Shown in pieces: positions 1 to 6,459 of a stretch of 15,348 nt of DNA (positions are counted from its first letter, which is position 1; every line of letters begins with the position of its first letter). The notes below the pieces were generated by a model. That model searched no databases. It saw only the letters and a program-made list of their open reading frames with translations, and was not told where the DNA came from. This DNA is from Synechococcaceae cyanobacterium (lineage in GTDB: Bacteria; Cyanobacteriota; Cyanobacteriia; PCC-6307; Cyanobiaceae), in NCBI GenBank assembly GCA_947460085.1, contig CANHGA010000020.1:1-15348 (forward strand). The letters are read 5' to 3'. The position numbers and the translations under genes are program-made.

Positions 1-1
1 C

Positions 2-106
2 GGCAAGATTTTCCCCACTCCCCGCACCTGCGCTGAGTCCTCCAGGCGGATGACCCAGCTCCAGGTTGCAGGGGTGCAGCTGCCTGAAGAGGCCGTGGTG
101 TTTTGA
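2..106 (+). CDS. glcD: 3' end of a FAD-linked oxidase, probably glycolate oxidase subunit GlcD (partial)
   Basis: An open frame enters from the left edge and ends at the TGA at 104-106, giving 34 residues that start GKIFPTPRTCAESSRR and finish EEAVVF. The GKIFPTPR stretch matches, from memory, the C-terminal signature (NPGK-V/I-FPTPR-C) of the GlcD FAD-binding subunit of glycolate dehydrogenase, which oxidises glycolate to glyoxylate in photorespiration. The catalytic and FAD-binding parts lie outside the window, so the name rests only on this short tail. It converges with xth, whose stop is about 60 bp downstream. Confidence 0.6.
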   Translation, partial: GKIFPTPRTCAESSRRMTQLQVAGVQLPEEAVVF

Positions 107-125
107 TTAAATCCTGGTTTCAACC

Positions 126-165
126 AAAGGCCTTTCGGCCGTGATCCCACTCCCAGGGACCCTGG
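126..165. terminator. Possible weak bidirectional terminator between convergent glcD and xth
   Basis: The gap between the two convergent stops contains two short inverted repeats: GGCC-TTTC-GGCC at 129-140 preceded by AAA, and CCAGGG-A-CCCTGG at 153-165. Stems are only 4-6 bp and neither is followed by a clear T run on either strand. This is a candidate by position rather than a canonical intrinsic terminator. Confidence 0.25.
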
Positions 166-166
166 A

Positions 167-994
167 CTAGGCGTCCAAGGCGTCGCTGTCGTCGTCCAGG
201 GACCAGGCCAAATTCACCACCACGGGCGCGTGGTCGCTGGGTTGCTCATTGCCCCGGGTGGCCTTGTGGATCACGCAGCCCGTGGCACAGCCCAGGAGGT
301 CGTCGGTCAGATAAATGTGGTCGATCCGCCAGCCCTTGTCCCGGTCCCAGGCTCCGGAGCGGTAGTCCCACCAGCTCCAGTGGCCGGTATCGCTTTCAAA
401 CACCCGGAACACATCGCTGAGTCGATTCCCCAGCACCAGTTGCAGCGCCTCCCTTTCGGCCTGACTCGCCATGATTCCGCCGGTTTGGCGCTTGGGGTCG
501 GGTAGGTCCCGGTCTTCCGGACCAATGTTGAAGTCGCCCACCATGCAAAGGGGGTCGCCCTGGTCCTCCTGTACGGCCAGATAGCGCTGCAGGCAAGCCA
601 GCCACTCGAGTTTGTAGGCGTATTTCTCCGAGCTCAAGGAGGAACCATTGGGCACATAGAGATTGAGCACCCGCACCCCATCCACCAGGGCACTGATCAC
701 CCGCTTTTGCTCGCTCAAGCCTGGGGCTTCTGGGTCGCCGGGAAGCAGGGCATCAAAGCCGACCTGCACGTCGTCGAGGGGCAGCAGGCTGAGTAGGGCG
801 ACGCCGTTGTAGGCCTTTTGCCCACTGATGACCACCTGATAGCCCAGGGCTTCAAAGGCCGCCCGGGGAAAGAGTTCATCGGTCACCTTGGTTTCCTGCA
901 GGCAGAGCACCTCGGGGCGCTCCTGCTGCAGCCAGGCCACCACTTGATCGAGGCGGGTGCGAACCGAATTCACGTTCCAGGTGGCGATGCGCAT
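167..994 (-). CDS. xth: Exodeoxyribonuclease III (AP endonuclease family)
   Basis: 275-residue DNA-repair nuclease of the ExoIII/APE1 family. It removes 3' blocking groups and cuts at abasic sites during base-excision repair in the cytoplasm. The family motifs appear in order: N-terminal ATWNVNSVRTR with Asn7, LCLQETK with the metal-binding Glu34, YVPNG, GDFNIGPEDRDL with the catalytic Asp and Asn, and the C-terminal PSDHAPV carrying the Asp-His pair. The length is normal for the family. I chose the ATG at 994 because ExoIII proteins begin directly at MRIATWN; the frame extends to a TTG at 1018 but those 8 residues look non-coding. It is divergent from the small secreted-protein gene, with about 64 bp between starts. 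Confidence 0.96.
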   Translation of the reverse strand: MRIATWNVNSVRTRLDQVVAWLQQERPEVLCLQETKVTDELFPRAAFEALGYQVVISGQKAYNGVALLSLLPLDDVQVGFDALLPGDPEAPGLSEQKRVISALVDGVRVLNLYVPNGSSLSSEKYAYKLEWLACLQRYLAVQEDQGDPLCMVGDFNIGPEDRDLPDPKRQTGGIMASQAEREALQLVLGNRLSDVFRVFESDTGHWSWWDYRSGAWDRDKGWRIDHIYLTDDLLGCATGCVIHKATRGNEQPSDHAPVVVNLAWSLDDDSDALDA

Positions 995-1058
995 GGGCCC
1001 GCGGTCCGCTTGTCTCAAGGGCCCCTAGCATGGGTTGTCAGGTAGGCCCGGTGACGTG

Positions 1059-1424
1059 ATGGAGATGGCTTTGCGCCCATCCCGTAGGACGCTTCGATTG
1101 CTGGGGGGGATGGCGCTTGGGGTTACGGCGCTGGGTTGGGGCCCTGCCTCCACCCCAGCCCTGGCCCAGAAGGCGGATTGGGTTGCCCAAAGTGCTGGGA
1201 GCCCCCAACTCCAAAAAGAACTCGATTACGGCAATGGCAAACAGGATGGCGGTTCGATCTTCAACACAGCCAATCCGATTGAGCTGATGAACAAGTTGCG
1301 TAAATCCAGTGCCATGGATGACGCCACCTCCCCCTCCGATGCCGTGGATTCGGCCCTCAAGGGCCTGGATTCTTCGCCGGCCCCGGCTTTGCAGAGCGGC
1401 TCCCCCCAGGTGAAGGGCCCTTAA
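1059..1424 (+). CDS. Small secreted protein of unknown function
   Basis: 121 residues, not recognised as a named family. The N-terminus is a clear Sec-type signal: a basic region (RPSRR), a hydrophobic stretch (LLGGMALGVTALGW) and an ALA-Q cleavage site near residue 36. The mature part is short and polar (DYGNGKQDGGSIF, then ELMNKLRKSSAMDD) and ends in a Ser/Pro/Ala-rich tail. The product is probably periplasmic, thylakoid-lumenal or exported. The start could also be the ATG at 1065; the frame opens at a TTG at 1035 but the signal peptide favours 1059. Its last 68 bp overlap the convergent TPR gene. Confidence 0.72.
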   Translation: MEMALRPSRRTLRLLGGMALGVTALGWGPASTPALAQKADWVAQSAGSPQLQKELDYGNGKQDGGSIFNTANPIELMNKLRKSSAMDDATSPSDAVDSALKGLDSSPAPALQSGSPQVKGP

Positions 1425-2223
1425 GCGATTCCAGGCCCCAAGCGGCGGCAATGGCATCGAGCCGAGGGTCCTCCTTGCCGGGCTTGAGGGCCTTGGCCTG
1501 GGCGATGGCGGCCTGGGCCCCGCTGGTGTTTCCCCGTTCCTGCAGGAGCAGGGCCCTGGCCAAGATTGGCGTTTGGTCCTTGGGGAAGGCGTTAGCTAGC
1601 CGGATGAGTAGGGCTTCGGCCTGGCCTGGTTGGCCCTGGCGCTGGAGCACGTTCGCCAGCAGGAGGCCGATGTCTAGGACCTCAGGCTTGGGTGCCTCGA
1701 GCTTGGGGGCCTCTGGCTTGAGGGCCGGTTTGCTGGCTTGATCGAAGGCCGCCTGCAGTTGGCTCACGGCCAGGGCCCCCCTGCCGCTCTCCACTTGCAG
1801 CAGGGCCATCAGTTGCAGGGCTTCGGTGTTGTTGGGGTTTTGGTTGAGCAGTTGGCGCACCTCCCGTTCAGCCCCGCTGCGATCGTTTTGGTCCCGTCGT
1901 AACTCCGCGAGCACTAGGCGCAGGGCCGGTCGCTCGGGTTGTTGATCGGCCAGGCGCTCCGAGAGGCTGAGGGCTTCGTCCTTGCGGTTGAGGGCGATCA
2001 GCAGCTCCAGCAGCCGTTGCTCCTCAGCCGCTGAGGCCCCTCCCTGGGCGGAGCGTTGCTGCAGGCCTTCGAGCTGGCGTTCCAGGGCCCGTTGCTTGGG
2101 ATCGGTGGCCAGGCCACCGCTTTGCAGATGCCCCAGCCACCAGCCCCCGGCCAAGCAGGCCCCGCCCAGGCTGGCCACGGCCAGGCCAATCCAGAGCTTG
2201 GGGCGGGAAAGGGCAAGCGGCAT
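1357..2223 (-). CDS. Membrane-anchored tetratricopeptide-repeat protein
   Basis: 288 residues. An uncleaved signal anchor or single membrane helix (WIGLAVASLGGACLAGGWWLG, about 11-31) follows a short basic N-terminus. Helical TPR-like repeats come next at about 70-160 (for example LLELLIALNRKDEALSLSERL and ALQLMALLQVESGRGALAVSQL) and about 184-250. The two halves are separated by a Lys/Pro/Glu hinge at 165-182 with the imperfect repeat PEAPKLEAPKPE. The layout resembles scaffolding or assembly factors such as cytochrome c maturation CcmI-like proteins, but no specific function can be assigned. The tail after about 266 is Gly/Pro/Ser/Lys-rich and lies antisense to the neighbouring secreted-protein gene. 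Confidence 0.82.
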   Translation of the reverse strand: MPLALSRPKLWIGLAVASLGGACLAGGWWLGHLQSGGLATDPKQRALERQLEGLQQRSAQGGASAAEEQRLLELLIALNRKDEALSLSERLADQQPERPALRLVLAELRRDQNDRSGAEREVRQLLNQNPNNTEALQLMALLQVESGRGALAVSQLQAAFDQASKPALKPEAPKLEAPKPEVLDIGLLLANVLQRQGQPGQAEALLIRLANAFPKDQTPILARALLLQERGNTSGAQAAIAQAKALKPGKEDPRLDAIAAAWGLESLKGPSPGGSRSAKPGPAKNPGP

Positions 2224-2284
2224 TGGCGAGGCCCATGGCTTTGGGTACCCAGTTTGCCCCGACTACCACTGCCATTGGGGCGCC

Positions 2285-2290
2285 TACACT
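2285..2290 (+). promoter_or_regulatory. Possible -10 element for the 2298-5902 gene block
   Basis: TACACT at 2285-2290 resembles a sigma-70 type -10 box in the short spacer between the divergent TPR gene and the four-gene block. No convincing -35 was found at the expected distance. If the box is real, transcription would start close to the ATG at 2298, giving a near-leaderless message or favouring the ATG at 2334. Confidence 0.22.
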
Positions 2291-2297
2291 CACTTCC

Positions 2298-3041
2298 ATG
2301 CGTCACCATCCGATTTCACCGGTCACAGAGCCGATGCAGTACCGGGCCATTGGCGTGGTGCGTGGGGTTTATGTGCCGTCCGATCCCGAGCAACTCACCC
2401 GTGGGTTGATTCGCACAGCCGATGGGGTTGAGATTGAAGCTGTGGTCTTGGGGCGTTTGCTCACCTTGATGCGCCGCCACCTCAACCTGGAGGAGCCCCA
2501 TCTGTGGGTGGTGTATCCCCGGTCCAAGGAAGAGGAAGGGCTCCACCTCCAAATGGTGGGGGTCTGGGAACCCAGCACCCTGGCCGAATCCGAACCCAGT
2601 GGGGAGCCTGCTGAAGGCGAATCCACTGGAGAGCAGGCTGGAGCCAGTGACCAATTGCCCGAGGGTGACGACTATGTCTCCGTGCGGGGTGAGCTGATTT
2701 ACACCCGGCCAGAGACCGGAGATTTAGTCATCAAAGTGCGGCAGCAGCCCCGCCCCGATGGCAGCAGGCCCGTGCCCTTCAAGCTCCAGCTCAAGGGCGA
2801 GGTTCCCCTCGAGCATCTGCGCCATTTCGTCGCCCTCAACCTGCGCCGCCAGGGCCAGCACCTTCAGCTTGAGTCGTTTGAGGTGATCGGTCCGGTTGCC
2901 CAGCGCGGCACCCGCGGAGGTAAGGGCCGCCGCGATGCCAAGCCCGGTCGGGATGCCAAACCCGCTCGTGATGGTGGGGGCAACAACCCTGGCCATGCAG
3001 CCGCTTCCCGGCCCAGTCCGGTCAGTCGCCCCTCCCGTTGA
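2298..3041 (+). CDS. Conserved-looking protein of unknown function with basic repeat tail
   Basis: 247 residues from the ATG at 2298. An alternative ATG at 2334 begins MQYRAIGVVRG, which looks like the start of the conserved core; the frame opens further up at 2223 but would then overlap the divergent TPR gene start. The N-terminal core (QYRAIGVVRGVYVP, DGVEIEAVVLGRLL, HLWVVYPRSK) and a second folded segment (GELIYTRPETGDLVIKVRQQ, PFKLQLKGEVPLEHLRHFV) flank an acidic Glu/Ser/Gly-rich linker. The C-terminus is Arg/Lys/Gly-rich, contains the tandem hexapeptide DAKPGR-DAKPAR, and resembles nucleic-acid-binding tails. No signal peptide or membrane helix is visible. It overlaps the next gene by TTGA. 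Function not recognised. Confidence 0.8.
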   Translation: MRHHPISPVTEPMQYRAIGVVRGVYVPSDPEQLTRGLIRTADGVEIEAVVLGRLLTLMRRHLNLEEPHLWVVYPRSKEEEGLHLQMVGVWEPSTLAESEPSGEPAEGESTGEQAGASDQLPEGDDYVSVRGELIYTRPETGDLVIKVRQQPRPDGSRPVPFKLQLKGEVPLEHLRHFVALNLRRQGQHLQLESFEVIGPVAQRGTRGGKGRRDAKPGRDAKPARDGGGNNPGHAAASRPSPVSRPSR

Positions 3042-3664
3042 AGCAGCCGCTGGGGGCAGGACTGGCGGTTTTGGTGGTGAGCCTGCTCGCCATCGTGGGC
3101 CCGGTGCTCGGTGTCTCCCCGGCCTGGATTGTGTTGGCCGTCGCCCTATCCCTCGGGGCTTTGACCCTGGATTCGGCCAGTTTTGGGGGCCGGGGGGGCC
3201 ACGTTTTGGCGGAAGCCCTTCCAGGCGGAGAGGCGCGCCTGCGCCGCATTGCCATCCATGAGGCTGGCCATGTCCTGATCGCGGGCCACGAAAACATGGC
3301 CACAGGCCCGGTGTTGGTGGGAAGCCTGGCTTGCTTGAGGGCGGGGCTGAACACCAATGGCAGCACGGCCCTCGAAGCACCGGCCCACGCCAAACTCGCC
3401 GAGGAGGACCTGCGCCGCTGGAGCCGGGTGCTGCAGGCCGGCATGGCTGCTGAGCAGCTGATCTATGGCGAGAGCGTGGGGGGCATGGACGATCGAGCCC
3501 TGTTGGGCCGCCTGTGGGGCCTCTCGGGACTGGATGTGGCGGTGGCCCAGCGGGAGCAACGCCGGGCCCGCCGGGAAGTGGACACGCTGCTCAAACAGCG
3601 CCAGGCCGACCTGGAGGCGGAGGCGGAGCGGTTGCTGCAGGCGGCCCCCCGGCTAGGGCGATGA
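3038..3664 (+). CDS. Membrane-anchored M41-type zinc metallopeptidase lacking an AAA domain
   Basis: 208 residues. Two hydrophobic helices (about 6-25 and 28-44) precede a peptidase M41-like domain. The zinc site HEAGH is at residues 74-78 (AIHEAGHVLIAGHE). Further on, AGMAAEQLIYGESVGGMDD (about 134-152) matches the FtsH segment AEELIFG...GASND, in which the last Asp is the third zinc ligand, here Asp152. The C-terminus is a charged, probably coiled helix. FtsH proteases have an ATPase domain between the membrane helices and this peptidase domain; none is present. The product may be an ATP-independent protease or may act with an FtsH partner. The TTG start at 3038 overlaps the upstream stop (TTGA), suggesting translational coupling. 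Family assignment is by motif; the substrate is unknown. Confidence 0.82.
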   Translation: MKQPLGAGLAVLVVSLLAIVGPVLGVSPAWIVLAVALSLGALTLDSASFGGRGGHVLAEALPGGEARLRRIAIHEAGHVLIAGHENMATGPVLVGSLACLRAGLNTNGSTALEAPAHAKLAEEDLRRWSRVLQAGMAAEQLIYGESVGGMDDRALLGRLWGLSGLDVAVAQREQRRARREVDTLLKQRQADLEAEAERLLQAAPRLGR

Positions 3665-3677
3665 GCCGGCCAAAGCC

Positions 3678-4913
3678 ATGAGCCAGCTGGCCCTGATCGA
3701 TTGCCCCACCGGCCTGGCGGGCAACATGTTGTTGGCGGCCCTGCTCGATCTAGGCCTGCCGCAGGCGGTGATTGATGCCCCCCTCGCGGCCCTGGGCTTG
3801 GCCCAGGCCTATCGGCTGGTGGTGGATGAGCGCCGGAGTGCGGGTCTGCGGGGTCTGCACCTGGAGGTGGAACTTCGAGAGGTCTCCCCGCCCCATCGCC
3901 ATTGGGGGCATTTGCGGCAACAAATCCTGGCGGCCCCCCTGGATGCCGCCCTTCAGGCCAAGGTGCTGGAGGTGTTCAGCCTGTTGGCGGAAGCCGAGGC
4001 GGTTGTCCATGGGGTGCCGCCCGAGCAGGTGCATTTCCACGAGGTGGGCGCCGTGGATGCCCTGGTGGATGTGGTGGGGGTTTGCGCGGGCTTGCTCCAT
4101 TTCGGTGTGAGCGAGCTGATCTGCAGCCCGCCCCCGGGTGGCCATGGAGCGGTGGCCACGGCCCATGGCCCCTTGCCCCTGCCAGCGCCCGCTGTGCTGG
4201 AGATCGCCCGCCAGCGTGGGGTTGAGCTGGCGAGTGCGGAGGGCTTTCCCCCGGCCGAACTCACCACCCCGACAGGGCTGGCCCTCGTGGCTTGTTGGGC
4301 TGATCGCTTTGGGGTGGCGCCAAGCCACATCCCCGCCAGCATCGGCATTGGCCTGGGTAGCCGCCAGCTGGATCGGGCCAACCTGCTGCGCCTCACCCTG
4401 GCAGCTGCTCCCCAGGATCCCCTGACCCAGCGCCCGGAGACCCAATATCACGCAACCCAAGAAGTCGTGCTGGAGCAGCAGGCCCAGATCGATGACGCCA
4501 CCGCTGAGGATTTGGCCTTCTTGATCCAGGCCCTGCGGGAGGCCGGTGCCAAGGAGGTGTTCAGCCAACCCATTGCCATGAAAAAGGGCCGCACCGGCCA
4601 ACTGGTGACGGTGCTGGTGGATCCCCCAGCCGCTGCAGCCCTGCGCCGGGTTTGGTGGCAGCACAGCAGCAGCTTGGGGGTGCGGGAAAGCCAGCAGCTG
4701 CGCTGGGTGTTGCCGCGCCGCAGCCTGGAGATCGCCACCCCCTTGGGATCCGTGCGCCTCAAGCAGGCCCAGTTGCCGGATGGGCGCTGGCGCAGCAAGC
4801 CTGAGCACGATGATCTGATCGCCCTGGCCACCCGCCACAATCTGGGCCTGGATCAGGTGAGGACCATCGTGGTGCAGGCATTGACGGCCCTGGATGGGGA
4901 GCAACAGCCGTGA
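3678..4913 (+). CDS. larC: LarC, nickel insertion protein for the nickel-pincer nucleotide cofactor
   Basis: 411 residues, full length for the LarC/TIGR00299 family, which inserts nickel into the pyridinium dithiocarboxylate mononucleotide in a CTP-dependent step to make the cofactor of lactate racemase-type enzymes. Visible family marks are the N-terminal IDCPTGLAGNMLLAALLDLG, the HFHEVGAVDALVDVVG block (His119, His121, Glu122), the PAPAVLEIARQRG/ELTTPTGLAL region and the C-terminal metal-domain segment MKKGRTGQLVTVLV. The usual GDM near the N-terminus reads GNM here (Asn16). The gene is one uninterrupted frame, unlike the Lactobacillus larC1/larC2 frameshift arrangement. No larA, larB or larE is in the window. 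It begins 13 bp after the M41-like gene and overlaps the next gene by GTGA. Confidence 0.93.
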   Translation: MSQLALIDCPTGLAGNMLLAALLDLGLPQAVIDAPLAALGLAQAYRLVVDERRSAGLRGLHLEVELREVSPPHRHWGHLRQQILAAPLDAALQAKVLEVFSLLAEAEAVVHGVPPEQVHFHEVGAVDALVDVVGVCAGLLHFGVSELICSPPPGGHGAVATAHGPLPLPAPAVLEIARQRGVELASAEGFPPAELTTPTGLALVACWADRFGVAPSHIPASIGIGLGSRQLDRANLLRLTLAAAPQDPLTQRPETQYHATQEVVLEQQAQIDDATAEDLAFLIQALREAGAKEVFSQPIAMKKGRTGQLVTVLVDPPAAAALRRVWWQHSSSLGVRESQQLRWVLPRRSLEIATPLGSVRLKQAQLPDGRWRSKPEHDDLIALATRHNLGLDQVRTIVVQALTALDGEQQP

Positions 4914-5902
4914 AGCGATTCCAGAAGCTGTGGGCTCGGCTCCACACCCTGCTGGCTTGGCTGCGGGCCCAGGGGGCCCAGCTCCCCGGGGGAATCAAGC
5001 TGTGGACCACCCTGCTGAGTGCGGGCTTTCTGCTGGCAGCGGTGCTCAGCCATGGCCAGCAACTGCTGCAAATGCGGCTGGATTTGCAGGGCTTTCTGTG
5101 GCTCTTGCTGGGCGTGGGTGTCAGCCTGTTGAGCCTGGTGGCCAATGGGATTGGCCTTGGGGTGGTGCTCCATTGGCTCGGGCTCAAGCCCCATGGCCAG
5201 GCCCTGGTGGTGGCCTATCTCGCCACCAACCTCCGCAAGTATTTGCCAGGTGGAATTTGGCATTTGGCAGCCCGGGTGGCGTTGCTGCGCAGCCCAACGG
5301 CTCCACTGCAGCAGCCTGCTTCTGCGGGACTGGCCCTGCTGGCCGTGCTGCTCGATCCGCTGGTGGCAGCCATAGCAGCCCTCGCCCTGGTGCCTTTGGG
5401 GGGCTGGCAAGGCGGTTTGGCTTTGGTTTGTGTGCTGCCCCTGCTGCTGCTCTTGCCCCGTTGGCTGAATCCCCTGATGGTTCGCCTTGAGCGCAGCAAA
5501 GCCGCTGGGCTCGGCCTCACGGATGCGGTGGGGATGGGCGAGGCCTTGGCTGAAGGTCCCCGGTTGGCCGGCTATCCCTGGCAGCTGCTGGCTGTCCAGG
5601 CGGCGTTTGTGCTGGTGCGGTTTGGCGGTTTTGCCTGCTGTGTGCAGGCGTTCGATCTCTCCTATGGGCTGGGCTGGGGCGGCTGGTTGGCGGGCTTTGC
5701 CTTCGCCTGGACCGCTGGGTTGGTGGTGCCCGGAGCCCCGGGGGGTCTGGGGGTGTTTGAGGCGGTCTTGCTCCTGCGGCTTGGTGTTGCCGTGCCAGAG
5801 GCGCCCTTGCTCGCGATCGCTATCAGCTACCGGCTTGTGGTGAGCCTGGCCGACCTGCTCGGTGCCTTCACTGCCCGGCTCGACCAGCGCCCCAAGCCCT
5901 AG
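4910..5902 (+). CDS. YbhN/UPF0104 (lysylphosphatidylglycerol synthase TM-region) family membrane protein
   Basis: 330 residues with about seven to eight hydrophobic helices, an integral membrane protein of the UPF0104 family related to the flippase half of MprF. Family signatures are KYLPGGIWHLAARVALL (about 105-121) and GLVVPGAPGGLGVFEAVLL (about 264-282). The soluble aminoacyl-transferase domain of MprF is absent, so lipid lysylation is not expected. A role in lipid or glycolipid translocation is only an inference from the family. The GTG start at 4910 overlaps the larC stop as GTGA, so it is probably cotranslated with larC. Its TAG stop interlocks with that of the convergent thermonuclease gene. 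Confidence 0.88.
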   Translation: MKRFQKLWARLHTLLAWLRAQGAQLPGGIKLWTTLLSAGFLLAAVLSHGQQLLQMRLDLQGFLWLLLGVGVSLLSLVANGIGLGVVLHWLGLKPHGQALVVAYLATNLRKYLPGGIWHLAARVALLRSPTAPLQQPASAGLALLAVLLDPLVAAIAALALVPLGGWQGGLALVCVLPLLLLLPRWLNPLMVRLERSKAAGLGLTDAVGMGEALAEGPRLAGYPWQLLAVQAAFVLVRFGGFACCVQAFDLSYGLGWGGWLAGFAFAWTAGLVVPGAPGGLGVFEAVLLLRLGVAVPEAPLLAIAISYRLVVSLADLLGAFTARLDQRPKP

Positions 5903-6459
5903 GAGCAGCTCTTGCTGCGTTTGCAGGCCCGGTAATCCCAGGGGCGGGCCAAGCCCTCACCAAGGCTCGACCCTTCGCCCAGGCCCGGCCCCCAAACCCC
6001 CAGCTGGTGGGAGCGGGCAGCCCGTTCTGCTTCGCCGTAGGCCAGGCCATCGCACTGCTGGAGATAGGTCCAGTACACGAAGGCGTGGCCCTGGCGAACC
6101 AGGGCCTGGTTGATGGGCTGGGGGGCACCGGATCGGAACACCTCGGCCACGGTGCGGCCATAGCGATCCGTGGTCTGGACTTTCAAGGTCACCGATGCTC
6201 CTGGGGGCGCCAGGTTTTTTAGGGCCGCTTTGGCCCGCGCTCCGGCAGCACCCTGGCTGAGTTCGGGGGCATCAATGCAAGCCAGCCGCACCACCCGCTT
6301 GTGGCCCCCATCCAGCACGGTGAGGGTGTCGCCATCGCCGACGCTCAAGACCATTGGCTTGGTCTTTGGAGTGGTCTGTGACTTTGCCTCCATGCCATGG
6401 GTAACGGCAGGGCTGGCGGCCAACAACAACGCGGCGATCCAGCCTCGGGCCCCATTCAT
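5899..6459 (-). CDS. Secreted thermonuclease-like (SNase-fold) nuclease
   Basis: 186 residues. A signal peptide (basic start, hydrophobic IAALLLAASPAVTHG, about 1-22) is followed by an SNase/TNase domain. The active-site residues of staphylococcal nuclease can be aligned by eye: Asp42 and Asp44 in VGDGDTLTV, Arg58, Asp63 and Glu66 in RLACIDAPE, and Arg102 in DRYGRTVAEVF. All are present, so it should be a Ca-dependent phosphodiesterase acting outside the cytoplasm. The C-terminus has several cysteines (QQCDG, YRACKRSKSCS) that may form disulfides. Its ATG overlaps the upstream dehydrogenase stop (ATGA), so the two are probably one transcript. Confidence 0.93.
   Translation of the reverse strand: MNGARGWIAALLLAASPAVTHGMEAKSQTTPKTKPMVLSVGDGDTLTVLDGGHKRVVRLACIDAPELSQGAAGARAKAALKNLAPPGASVTLKVQTTDRYGRTVAEVFRSGAPQPINQALVRQGHAFVYWTYLQQCDGLAYGEAERAARSHQLGVWGPGLGEGSSLGEGLARPWDYRACKRSKSCS

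Noticed and set aside
818..1045. Plus-strand open frame opposite the xth 5' end
   Set aside because: It lies antisense to the conserved ExoIII N-terminus and has no supporting motif.
3750..4904. Long minus-strand open frame (384 codons) opposite larC
   Set aside because: The Gln/His/Gly-rich composition is typical of an antisense shadow, and the plus strand carries a full LarC.
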